This document shows positions 1-10,100 of a stretch of DNA of 64,000 nucleotides, in pieces. The notes beneath the pieces are model-generated. The model saw only the letters and a program-made list of their open reading frames with translations, made no database searches and had not been told where the DNA came from. The stretch lies in assembly GCA_037176725.1 (NCBI GenBank), contig JAZBRS010000035.1:48432001-48496000 (forward strand). Reading direction: 5' to 3'. The stretch's first letter is position 1. Every line of letters begins with the position of its first letter. Origin of the DNA: Posidonia oceanica. Lineage: Eukaryota; Streptophyta; Magnoliopsida; Alismatales; Posidoniaceae. Made by a program: the position numbers and the translations under genes.

Positions 1-2
1 CA

Positions 3-971
3 ACCATGGAGGCGGACTGCTGGCAATTTGTGCGCAAGTGCCATAGCTGCCAGATACATGGGAACTTCATACATGCGCTCCCATAGGAATTGCACAGCAT
101 GTCTTCGCCATGGCCCTTCTCCACCTGGGGGATCGATGTCATTGGCGCCATACACCCGCCAGCTTCCAACGGTCATCGCTACGTTCTAGTGGTGATTGAC
201 TACTTTACTAAGTGGGTGGAAGCGGCCTCCTACAAGATAGTTACTGCCGTGGCTACCGAAAAGTTTATTAGAAACAATATCATAGTCCGGTATGGGGTCC
301 CGCACACGCTCATCTCTGATAGCGGCACAAACTTCATAGCCAAGAGGATCGAAGACTACCTATAGAATTTCCACATCTAGCATCACCGATCCTCGCCTTA
401 TCAGCCACAGATGAATGGCGCGGTAAAGTCTGCCAACAAGAACCCTGTCAAAATCTTGAAAAAGATGGTAGAGACTCACAAGGACTGGCATGATAAGCTT
501 CCGTATGCACTCTGGGCGTACAGGACATCAGTCCAGACCTCAACAGGAGCCACCCCGTATTCTTTGGTGTACGGCATGGAGGCAATGCTGCCTGTCGAAG
601 TAGAGATCCCCTCACTGCGGATCCTACGAGAAGCTGAGCTGGAAGAAGCAGAATGGGTCGAAGACAGTCGTATCCAGCTGAACCTGATTGATGAGCATAG
701 GCCGCAGGCCATACATCATGCTCAATGCTACCAGAAGCGCTTGGCCAGAGCATACCTGAAGAAGGTTAGGCCCAAAAGCTTCAATCCAGGGGATATGGTC
801 CTCCGAGCCATCCATCTCCCCGATGGTCGAGGGAAATTCCGGCCCAACTGGCGTAGCCCCTTCTTAATCAAGCGGATCTTCTCCGGGGACACAGCAGTCC
901 TTGAGGACATGGATCAGGTCAAGCAGTCTGAGCCGGTCAATTCGTGCTACCTCAAGAAGTACTACCAGTAG
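3..971 (+). pseudogene. E1 integrase (end of pol), three in-frame stops
   Basis: This is the C-terminal part of a Ty3/Gypsy polyprotein, the integrase that inserts element cDNA into the genome. One frame runs through the window edge to the stop at 969-971. It contains the last cysteines of the HHCC zinc finger (CHSCQ), the catalytic core with GIDVIG and SDSGTNF, and a C-terminal domain with a GPY/F-like SPF and the ending YLKKYYQ. The E8 copy is close throughout. In-frame TAG stops lie at 84-86, 363-365 and 378-380. At 426-428 an AAG (Lys) stands where E8 and the family have the catalytic Glu. The copy is therefore dead as an enzyme. The family call is certain; the N-terminal half is outside the window. 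Confidence 0.95.
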
Positions 972-2668
972 CCTGCCGCTGCTACCTTGCAGAGTTCCTT
1001 TTCTTTCTTAGACCTTGCATTCCATTTGTTCCATGCATTTTAGGCTTGTTTATTTTTCAGCAAAAAACAATGTAAATGTATTATGTGCATTACTATCATA
1101 AGCCCAATGATGAAAATCGGAGATGCTTGCTTGCTCTGGAAGGAGTACCCTCTACCTCACCTGACACTATTTTGATGTCCTGACCAGTGAGGGAGCCACC
1201 ATCCAATGAGGACAGACGAAATGTCTAAACCCTTTCAGGACTTACACCTCAAGAGGGAGAAAAAAATCCTAGGGTGTGAGAGAGTGTAAGCAAGACCTAC
1301 ATGCCTTAGCCTAGCCACCACAGAAGACTAGAAGGCGAAGACAAGAGTTAACCCTGGAGATAAAGGTGTGCAGTACAACCTCGTCCCTCCAATTTGCATT
1401 GGGGAGGATCCACACCCACGCCTGCAAATCCACATGTCATACAAGGCCTAGCCCCTTTTGTCTCAAAACCAGGCACCCATTACCTCTAAGTTAGGGACAG
1501 CAGAAGCCTGCAAGCAAAAAAAAAGGGGGGGAAGAAAAGAGAAAATGAACAAGGAAAGACAAAAAGAAAAAAAAACAAGCAAGACAAAGAGGGGGCAAAA
1601 ACAAAAGTCAGCTTCCCAATAAACAAAGGCAAGCAGCATGATTCCGCCCCCTTTCCCTGTCTTAGAGAAAGACCAAATTTGCGCCTGGAAAATACACAGA
1701 TCCCGTGGAGCCTAGCCATTCCTCCCAGCCATTACCAGACACCCATTACTCCTCCCAAGCCAGGGATAGAGAAAGTACTACACACCTATGTGGGAGCAAA
1801 AAAGACAAGAAAAAGTGAAAAGAGTAGATGTAGCTCCTTGAGAGTTTGGCATGGAGCCCGTCATCACTACACCACCACCTGAACGCCCATAATACTCTTT
1901 CTGGAGTGCCACCGACAATTAGGAGTCCGAGTAGAGTCTGGTGAGTCAGAGACCGCTCCTTCCTTTGCTGTAGGCATCAAGCACTCCATATGCTGAGGGT
2001 GATAGGTTTAGTATAGATCATGCATGCATCTATTCACCATCAAATCACTCTTTTTGCCCCTTTCCTCTGCAAGGCTCGGCTCAGCGCTGGGACAGTACTT
2101 CTTGCCAAGGTAGGTTGACCGCCTCCAAGCCTCAAAACAACCAATCACTGCCAGTCCAGCAACTCAAGGAAAGCATCAGTAGTCAGAGACAGGGCGATCA
2201 CTCCAAAGGAAACAGGACAACCTTGGGGGCCCCTCTTGGGCCGTCAGGTCCGCGCGATCAGGTGCCATCCCTAATCCCTATGCGACTTCGTTCTGGATGG
2301 ATGAAGTCTCTTTTTCGCTTATCCCCTTGCTCCGTACAGGACAAGGACAAGCGTGCCTCCTTTGTGACTTCATTCTAGACGAACGAAGCCCCCTTCCCTT
2401 GTCTCCTCGCTCCACACGGACGAGGACAAGAGTGCCTTTTGTGCGGCTCCGCCCTGTACAGGCAATGCCCCCATTTGCTTAGCTGAGTGTGCTTGAATTC
2501 TGTGGTCTGATTGCTAGCGTAGCGTTTGAACTGCTTTATCAGTTTTATATGCACATCTGCTTCTCTGTCTGCCAGTATTACATGCTGGTACATGTTCCGG
2601 ATTGCTGAAATAGCTTTGGCTATAGGTACCCGAAGATCTCGCACTAGCTGCCTGCATTCTCGCCTGTA
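972..2668 (+). other. E1 spacer between pol and the second ORF
   Basis: I see no credible ORF here. The stretch is homologous to the E8 spacer (59914-61392, minus strand). Both share a segment containing GTGAGGGAGCCACCATC (here 1190-1206), the following line on a dated decline of purines, and a purine-rich tract (here 1508-1580, runs of A and G with few pyrimidines). At about 2270-2460 lie three imperfect copies of a roughly 60-bp unit, each with a CTTCGTTC- or GAACGAAG-like start and a GACAAGGACAAG-like end. The shared spacer suggests an untranslated region with some conserved function, or simply common descent. Confidence 0.6.
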
Positions 2669-3870
2669 ATGGGTTTCCCTACCTTAGTGACCCCAGCACA
2701 TTGCTCTGAGACTCTCCAAGGATGGATCGCCATGCTCACTGAAGCTGACCGTGAAAAGCTGAGCCTGTGGGGCATCCCACCCAGACTTCTGAAAGCTGCT
2801 GATGTGGAGGTCAGCCGACATCTCTTGTGCGCTGCTGCAAGCTTCTGGAAACCAGTGCACCATGTCTTCCGTTTCAGCTAGACAGAACTGACACTTACAT
2901 TGGAGGAAGCACGCCGAATCTGCGGCTTCTCCACGCTCATGGGACCTGCTATATTCATGAGGCGTTCTGGCTATGTCACCATCCTGAGACAACTCACAGG
3001 GCTCTCTGCTCAAAGCTGCGAGAAGAGACTGGTCTGCGTCGACGGGCCTGTACCTGCGCTCCACCTGAACTACTTTGAGGAGGTTTCCAAGAAGCGCGCC
3101 GAACTGGGAGATGAATTATGGCTTCGCGGCTTTGTCACCCGCTTCCTGGGCGAGCTAATCTTCAGTCATGGCCGGATGACTGTCGCTATTGAAATTACGG
3201 AGATCGCCCTTGCTATGGTGACCCACCAAATCGACCTGGCACCTGTCGTCCTAGCTGAGATGTACCACAGACTGGACCGTATTTCGCACCTTTGCCGCCA
3301 CTTTCATGGTTGCGGAGCCTTGGTACAAGTGTGGCTGGCCAGACATCTGGATGTAGACATCCTGCGCCCCCAGAAACATGCATTTGAGACATACTGCAGC
3401 AACGGCCACGCCAAGACTATCAAGACTATCCACGAGGAGTACGAAAGGCTAGAACAGCTGACAGATGATATAGTAACTTGGCGTATCATCCCATCTGCAA
3501 CAAAGCCGTTCACCGTTTTCTTCGCGCCCGCAAAAAGCGACTGGTCGTCCTCCCAGGGTTCATTGAAGGCATGGAGTATCACCCTATCCAGGTCATGCGG
3601 TAATTTGGTCTCTGCCAAGGGGCATTTATTGACAGCATCGCACCAAAGCTACTCCAGCCCTATTCTTTCAGCACAGTTGCAGCCACAACAGAGCTAGCTG
3701 ACCTTATGCGCCATGGCATGAAATCAACAGACATTGTAGCCGCAAGGGGCTCAAGATGTACTCCTGAGTATCTAACTGAAGTGCAGGGGCTCTAGCCCAT
3801 TAATGAGATCCCACCTGGCGCATCTCTGTTTCCTGACACCAGGAGATCGAAGAAGGCCCGGACTGACTAG
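2669..3870 (+). pseudogene. E1 DUF7745 / plant-mobile-domain-like protein, broken
   Basis: This ORF starts MGFPTL at 2669 and ends at TAG 3868-3870. It matches the E8 ORF at 58639-59853 over its whole length, roughly 75-80% by eye. It has the family pattern FWKPVHHVFRF, then a TLEEARRICGF segment, then RGFVTRFLGELIFSHGR and a DIVTWRIIPSATKPF segment. These resemble plant mobile domain and DUF7745 proteins, which occur both as plant genes and inside plant transposons; their biochemical role is not known to me. Breaks: TAG at 2879-2881, a 1-base frameshift near 3525-3535, and in-frame stops near 3601 (TAA) and 3793 (TAG). It lies in the same orientation as pol and after it, so it is an accessory ORF of E1. 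The DUF7745 name is from motif memory. Confidence 0.75.
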
Positions 3871-4344
3871 GGCGTCTACATCTACATATCCCTTTTTAAG
3901 TCTTGCTATACTCTGTTCAGCCTGATATAGGCGTGTAACCAAGACTTTGTGAATATAAGGATGTTTTGTGCCATTTGCTTGTATGCTTGGTTTGCTTCCC
4001 ACAACATAATGCATGCGTGGTCTCTCGCAATCACATCCTCAGCATACTGCTTCAGCTTCACAGGTCCCACCCTCAAGGACCATGAGAAAGCACTCTTGGA
4101 TCCCAACGACTCATAAGCTCAGAAGCAACTACCAACACTCTTAGTGCCAAGGGAAGCTACAAGAAGACCCTGCGTTCCCCCTAGATGCCAAAATCTCTGT
4201 AGACCAGCACCGTCAACACGGACAAAGCCACCATGTGTTCCTGGCTGGATCTTCACCGGGCTGGTAGCCCTAACTATCCGTTTGACAAGCACGTCAGCTT
4301 TGTCTATGTCTATCACTTTTCGATGCCAAAGGCGCTTCGACTGT
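3871..4344 (+). other. E1 region after the second ORF, nothing recognised
   Basis: There is no supported gene and no clear repeat in this stretch. It links the broken second ORF to the hairpin-repeat region. A copy of GCATGC-type sequence occurs near 4009, but I see no larger structure. Confidence 0.5.
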
Positions 4345-4400
4345 CCCCTAGTATCATCCCTGATACCAGGGGCATCTTTTTTTTGCTGCCCCCTGGTATC
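4345..4400 (+). other. Three-segment alternative hairpin (switch-like), E1 copy
   Basis: Segment one is CCCCTAGTATCA (4345-4356). Segment two is TGATACCAGGGGC (4361-4373). Segment three is GCCCCCTGGTATC (4388-4400). Segment two can pair with segment one (one mismatch) or with segment three, but not with both at once. The same three-part arrangement is found at equivalent places in E2, E4 and E8. The sequence complementarity is direct; that it acts as an RNA switch is inference. Confidence 0.7.
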
Positions 4401-4429
4401 GCATCTCCCGTTGCATCCGTTTCTTCTGG

Positions 4430-5180
4430 TCTGGTCTTGATAAGGCTTGCTCTTATCATTCCTGACCTCTTCCTAGCTCTTCCTGGTCTTGATAGGGCTT
4501 GCACCTATCATTCCTGGCGGTCCGGTCATGATAAGGCTTGCACTTACCATTCCTGACCTCTTCCTAGCTCTTCCTGGTCTTGATAGGGCTTGCACCTATC
4601 ATTCCTAGCGGTCCGGTCTTGATAAGGCTTGCACTTATCATTCCTGACCTCTTCCTAGCTCTTCCTGGTCTTGATAGGGCTTGCACCTATCATTCCTAGC
4701 GGTCCGGTCTTGATAAGGCTTGCACTTATCATTCCTGACCTCTTCCTAGCTCTTCCTGGTCTTGATAGGGCTTGCACCTATCATTCCTGGCGGTCCAGTC
4801 TTGATAAAGCTTGCACTTATCATTCCTGACCTCTTCCTAGCTCTTCCTGGTCTTGATAGGGCTTGCACCTATCATTCCTAGTGGTCTGGTCTTGATAAGG
4901 CTTGCACTTATCATTCCTAACCTCTTCCAACCTCTTCCTGGTCTTGATAGGGCTTGCACCTATCATTCCTGGCGGTCTGGTCTTGATAAGGCTTGCACTT
5001 ACCATTCCTGACTTTTTCCTGGTCTTAATAGGGCTTGCACCTATCATTCCTAGTGGTCCGGTCTTGATAAGGCTTGCACTTATCATTCCCGACCTTTTCC
5101 TGGTCTTAGTAGGGCTTGCACCTATCATTCTTGGCCTCTTTCCGGTCTTGATAAGGCTTGCACTTATCATTCCTGGCCTC
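4430..5180 (+). repeat. E1 91-bp tandem array built from two hairpin half-units
   Basis: The unit start CGGTCCGGTC recurs at about 4518, 4609, 4700 and 4791, a 91-bp step. Each unit holds two hairpins with the same 7-base loop and different stems: GATAAG-GCTTGCA-CTTATC and GATAGG-GCTTGCA-CCTATC. Both stems are perfect 6-bp inverted repeats, so the two halves differ by paired changes. Later units become shorter, with TTTTTCC replacing part of the spacer. The open frame through this array is a by-product of the repeat and is not a gene. Confidence 0.9.
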
Positions 5181-5184
5181 TTTC

Positions 5185-5505
5185 TGGTCGATAAGTCCGA
5201 AGCTTATAATCCACTCCCTTTGCGGTCGATGGGTCCGAAACCTATCACATCGTGCCACCCTTGCGGTCGGTAGGTCCGAAACCTATCTTTCCCGGTCGAT
5301 AAGTCTGAAGCTTATCATCCACTCCCTTTGCGGTCGATGGGTCCGAAACCTATCACATCGTGCCACCCTTGTGGTCGGTAGGTCCGAAACCTATCTTTCC
5401 CGATCGATAAGTCTGAAACTTCTCATTCACTTCCTTGCAGTCGATGGGTCCGAAACCTATCACTCATTTATCAGCTCGTTCTTTGCGGTCGATGGGTCCG
5501 AAACC
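5185..5505 (+). repeat. E1 hairpin array, loop CCGAA type
   Basis: Repeated units read GGTCGATAAGTCTGAAGCTTATC, GGTCGATGGGTCCGAAACCTATC and GGTAGGTCCGAAACCTATC. Each is a 6-7 bp stem around CCGAA or CTGAA. The stems change between units (GATAAG/CTTATC, GATGGG/CCTATC, GGTAGG/CCTATC), with G-T pairs in the mixed ones. About seven units are present. The same consensus, read in the sense of each element, makes up the arrays of E2, E4 and E8. Confidence 0.85.
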
Positions 5506-5659
5506 TATCATCTATCGTGCATCCCCTTTTCTTGCTTGCTTTCTCAGCATAAAAGATGCCCCCTTTCCTTTCGCGTGGGAATTTTTGCCCCTTTTGTTCC
5601 GCGCCGCTCTGGTCATCTGCTTGTTTCCTTGGGTGAGGACAAGCTACCCTTCCTTCTCT

Positions 5660-5805
5660 GGGCTGGCAGCCCGAACTGCTTGGATGACACCCGTCACTCT
5701 ATCTAGCGTCGTTTTCCTTGGGCTGATAGCCCCAACTATCCGGTAAAGAGTCCGTCAACTCCTTGGGCTGATAACCCAAACTATCCGGCAATGAGTCCGT
5801 CAACT
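5660..5805 (+). repeat. E1 hairpin pair, GGGCTGATAGCCC type
   Basis: Three units contain GGGCTGGCAGCCC, GGGCTGATAGCCC or TTGGGCTGATAACCCAA. Each is a short perfect stem, and each is followed by CAACTATCCGG and AGTCCGTCAACTC. The same second hairpin type occurs, reverse-complemented, in E2 (13900-14040, 15980-16230) and E4 (31700-31780). Confidence 0.8.
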
Positions 5806-5810
5806 CATTA

Positions 5811-6150
5811 TTCATTGCATCAGCAATGCATGTTAGATAGCAGTACCAGCATTGCATGCTAGATAGCAGCATCAGCATCATGCACACAATCATTGCATGC
5901 TTTCCCCAACGGGGTCGCCTCTCATGTCATATCAGCATGCATCGCTCGCATCTCCCCCACGGGGTTCAACGCGGCAAACACTAGTACAGGCTTTTACTTT
6001 AGCATTAGCATTATTGCATCTCTTTCCATTGCATCTGCATTAGCATTTGCATTTGCATTCGCATTGCGGCAACGGGTCACGATTTTCAGTGTATCCGTCG
6101 AATAAGTGACTCAGGCCTACAGCAATTTCGCACTCCTGCCGGCATCAAGA
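5811..6150 (+). repeat. E1 GCATT/TGCAT-rich tract before the polypurine tract
   Basis: The stretch is dense in GCATT, GCATC and TTGCAT words, for example GCATTAGCATTTGCATTTGC at about 6038-6057. Equivalent ATGCAA-rich tracts lie before the polypurine tract in E2, E4 and E8. No gene is supported. Confidence 0.7.
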
Positions 6151-6226
6151 GGGGTGTCCTGTCTACCCTGAGCAGCGGCCTCGGTCCCCTTGACCTCGCT
6201 CAGGGAGGGGCATTTGTTGACACCCC
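6151..6226 (+). other. Nested inverted repeat around E1 polypurine tract and LTR start
   Basis: GGGGTGTC (6151-6158) is complementary to GACACCCC (6219-6226), which belongs to the first 12 bases of the LTR. Inside it, CCCTGAG (6166-6172) is complementary to CTCAGGG (6199-6205), which overlaps the start of the polypurine tract. Inside that, GGTC and GACC also pair. The same nesting is present at 12986-13061 (E2), 31171-31246 (E4) and, with one change, 55853-55928 (E8). Confidence 0.8.
6201..6214 (+). other. E1 polypurine tract
   Basis: CAGGGAGGGGCATT lies directly before the LTR start TGTTGACACCCC. In LTR elements such a tract resists RNase H and primes plus-strand DNA synthesis. Near-identical tracts adjoin the LTRs of E2, E4 and E8. 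Confidence 0.85.
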
Positions 6227-6454
6227 ATTTTGGCTGCCTGGAGGATGGTCGACCTCTCTGGAGAGCTTGCTTGGACTCTGGGATGGCTCCCTCTTTTCCA
6301 AATCAACCCATTTTGACCTAAAAACCAAATCTCATGCCTAAACCAACCCTAAAACCCTACCTAAGCCCCTAAACCCAACCCAAGCCTTTTTACACCTTTT
6401 TAAACCCTTTTTAAGCCAAGGCCCAAGCCCATTTCAGCCTTTGGCCTCCTGGAC

Positions 6455-6545
6455 ATGTTGAACGCTGGCACGGGCAGCGTCCAACGTTGGACGCGCTCTG
6501 TGCTAGCGTCCAACGTTAGACGCGCTTTGCACTAACGTCTAACGA
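6455..6545 (+). repeat. Palindromic GCGTCCAACGTTGGACGC module, copy 1
   Basis: The core GCGTCCAACGTTGGACGC is an 18-bp perfect palindrome. It is flanked on one side by an upstream partner and on the other by GCGTCCAACGTTAGACGC and AACGTCTAACG. Six further modules lie in the second part of the same LTR, between 26020 and 27415. Confidence 0.8.
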
Positions 6546-7160
6546 CCCGGGAGGTGCAGCAGCTGCTCCGCCACCTCTGGCTCACCTCCCATCCACTCTG
6601 CCGCCCGTACACCACTTACTAGCCATCCCCTCACCACTCCACGCCATCCACTAGCTGCCAAGGCCGTGTGACAGCCTGCCACCACCTCTTTTCTGCCCCA
6701 ACCCGTTTCCCGCTCACCTCCGCGGTCACTGCCTTTGCCAACCCATCTCTGCCACCACAACGACTTCGACAACCATCTGAACCTTCCACACTAACTACCT
6801 AACATCCCTCGAAGACTTCCCACTCTCGCTTTGGCCTGCCACGCCAGCCATTGCCTGCCATTGCCTGCCAAAGTCTCTGCCACCGTTGAACACAAGCCCA
6901 TGAACCCAATAAAACGGCAACCTTCCAGCCATTGCACAGACGACACACCCATCCTAGAGAGAATTGAGAGCTCGAGTGACCAAGAGTGAACTCCCACCTC
7001 CACTCCCAGACCTCCGGCTTCCCTTCCCGTGCCTCCTGTGCACCAAGCAAGCTCGCTGGAGTTCGCCTACTGTAAGCTCCTACGCCGACCAACTGCGAGC
7101 CGAACAGCCACTCTAGGCCGCATCAAGGTAGGCATTCGATACCCATAGCTAGCCCATGCA

Positions 7161-7165
7161 CACAC
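7161..7165. repeat. E2 target-site duplication, left copy (CACAC)
   Basis: CACAC directly precedes the LTR start TGTAGCG and matches the five bases after the right LTR at 25794-25798. A 5-bp duplication is usual for Gypsy integrases. Confidence 0.9.
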
Positions 7166-10100
7166 TGTAGCGATCCCGATCGGAATCAGGCTCGCTGATT
7201 TAGCGGCGATTGGATCCGAGGAAGAGGCTCAACTCGAAAACGCTTAAAATCGAGGAGAAAAAGGAAAGATAAGACAAATCAGAGTCGCCACCATGTCTAT
7301 TAACGGGAGACAAGGAAAACCGGGGGAAATGCGTGAATTAACACGCAAAACCAAGCAAGAAATGCAAAGCAAAGCAATGCAAAGGAAACAAATGCAAATA
7401 CATGCAAATGAGATGACTCTAGCCTAGGATAAGGGCAGTACGGTCATTGCGGGCCAAAAGACAGGGCAAGGACTCCTGTTACGTGCGGGGAAGGTGTTAG
7501 GCACCCCCGACACGCCCGAGAATCGGTCTTTCTAGGCTTATGCTCACATACGCAGGGAAATGCAGGATTGAATGCCTATGTGCCTATGAATGCCTAAATG
7601 AATGCTCAAGGTGTGCTCTAAGTGGAGAAAAGCAGGGCAAGGAAGTAAACGTGCTGTCTAAGTGCTCAGCCACGCTGTCTGTGTTCCGAACCGGGCGAAA
7701 CCGGGCTCGTGAGAACTCTAGGCAGTAAGCATCACAGCCCTATATGCAAATGCAAGCGAAAAAGCAAAACAACGGTAAAACCAAGCAATGCAATCGACAT
7801 GCAAGAGAAAACGGCGTAAAGCACGCAAAACAAGGCAAAAAACAAGAAAGCGCTCAAAACGGTGCAAAAAGACAAGGCAGGCACGCAAAACGGTGCCAAA
7901 ACGAGAGCAGGCACGCAAAACGGTGCCAAAACAGCGAGATAAAACCTCGGAAAGCTGTGCGAATGCTAAATGCAAAGAAGAGATCAGAAGATGCCAAAGA
8001 GGAGCAAAACAATGTGTGTGTAAGAACAGACGTTGTTTAGGACCACCCAGGGTAGGTGTGAAGACCTACAAAGGGGAGGGTGAGCAAACGGGGGGATTAC
8101 CACCTCTTTTGCGACCATTTCCCACTGAACCGTTCCACGGTGTGTCTCGCATGCTGCCCAAAGCTCGCGATGCGAATGGATCGTGGAAAAGGGGGAAGAG
8201 AGTCACATTAAGTGGTAAATCCAGGGAAAACTCAACACAAAACACCTAGGGAAACGCGAAATGGAGATCTAAGCTGATAAACAAGAAAAGGAGGCCCTAT
8301 TCTACATGCTCAAAGAGACAGAAAGCGAAAACAAGGAAAACTGTGCAGATGGCATGCAAATGCAATGCAGGGGTTCAGGAGGACATACCTGGAGATCCGG
8401 GAGCCTGATCTGAAATCTATCTGTCCATGCTGAAGAGCGCTTTGCTGCGGTCGCCTGGGCAGCTCACTTGAGAAGATCCAACGGCCGGATTGGAAGATAT
8501 CGCAGCTTCAAGGCAGAAGGGCCAGAATAGGGGAGAAGAACAGATCTAGGTGTTCAGGAGGTCCTAAGGGTGTGCAAAAGGTCCTCCCAAGTGAAAGGGA
8601 GCTAAAAGTGCTTGGTGTGTGCGGAAGGATGCTAAAATGCAAGACTAGGTGGATGCAGAATGCATGCGAAAGCAGGAAAAAACAAGGGGAAAAGAACTTG
8701 GAAAAAGATAGGAGTTAAAAAGCATTTTGAAAAAGAAAGGGTCTAAAATGCAAATTTTCACAGAAAACAGGGGTCCACAGGAAAGGATTTTGAAAACAGG
8801 GGAGGACAGGAGTCCATTTTGCAAAAAACTAGGCTCAGAAAGCTGTTTTGAAAAGAGGGTATGCTTTGAAAGAGGTTTCGAAAGCAGAAAGGGATCAGAA
8901 AGCAATTTTAAGAAAACTGGGGTCTAAGATGCAAATTTTCCAGAAAACAAGGTTCTGGGGAGTCTGGGAATACTAGTGGAGGGTCTATATACAATTTGGT
9001 AAGCATAGGAGCTAGGATGCAACCTAGGGGCAAAATGGTCTTTTCACATGATTTTTTAAAAGATGCAAGGACCTATGTGTGATTTTGAAATTATGCAGGG
9101 GAAAAAATGCAATTTAAAATGGAAAACATGCTCTGAAATCACTAACCATGGACTGATATGCAATTGTTTGAAAATGCAGGGTTGAAAATGCAATGCAATA
9201 AGCTAAAATGCATGCAAAATGATTACTGTGCATTTAAAAAGGACCTATATGCAAAAATGAAAAAACAAAGGGGCAAAAGTGCAATGCATCAACCAAAAAT
9301 TAAAATCAGAACCTAAGTTACTACAGTGCATTGGACCTAAATGCAAAAGCAGAAACATGCAGGGACCTAGAATGCAATGTAGTATGGTAAACTTAATGCA
9401 TTTAAATGAAATGATCTACTACAGGACCTATGTGCAAAAATCGAAAACAGAGGGACCAAACCACAAAATATTACAACTGAAACACACAGTAACAGGACTG
9501 AAAAGCAAATACTGAAAAACATAAATATAAACAGCAATTTAGCATGGTTTTAAATTAAAAACAAAGCAGATTAAATGAAATAAGGACTGAAACGCAAAAA
9601 CGAAAAAACTTAAGACAGATATGCAATATTCACCAGAAAACTTTAGCCAAGGAAAAATAAAGGAACAGTGAAAGCTCCGGCGCCATGGGCACTGTAGCAG
9701 CAAGCTGCCAACGCCCATGAACGCCGGCACAGGGGGCTTGGAGACGCGCAGACCGGCGGGGGAGCAGCTCCTGGCGCTGACGGAGGTCGGACGGTGCTCG
9801 GCGGAGGTCGGCGTGGACCGGAGCGAGCTGGAGCGGTCGTCGGAGGTCTGCAGAGCTTCAGAAACTTCGTCCAGCCGATCGACGCGACGACGCTGCGTTC
9901 TGAGGGCCGGAGAAGGTTCCTGAGACCTGTGCGGACCCGAGGCATCCACCAGAGCTGCGTTCCGCTGGCCAGAGCGACGGGACGACCGGAGAACGTCGCC
10001 GGAGAAGACGGTCTGACCGGAGCTTGACTCGGAGCAAGAAGACCGGAAATCCTAATCTATAGGCTGGAGAAGCAAGAGGGAAGGAAGAGGAAGCTAAGGG

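Larger units (their letters stand above)
6215..7165 (+). mobile_element. E1 3' LTR, first part
   Basis: The LTR begins TGTTGACACCCC immediately after the polypurine tract. This part runs to the CACAC target site of E2 (7161-7165). It holds one copy of the GTTGGACGC/GCGTCCAAC palindrome module (about 6455-6545). Joined with 25799-28212, the LTR is about 3365 bp. I see no gene in it. Confidence 0.88.

Noticed and set aside
448..910. Minus-strand ORFs opposite the E1 integrase
   Set aside because: They are shadows of the integrase frame, which has clear protein motifs.
4902..5706. ORFs of 123 and 182 codons in the E1 hairpin arrays
   Set aside because: They translate the tandem repeat in arbitrary frames and have no start context or conserved counterpart.
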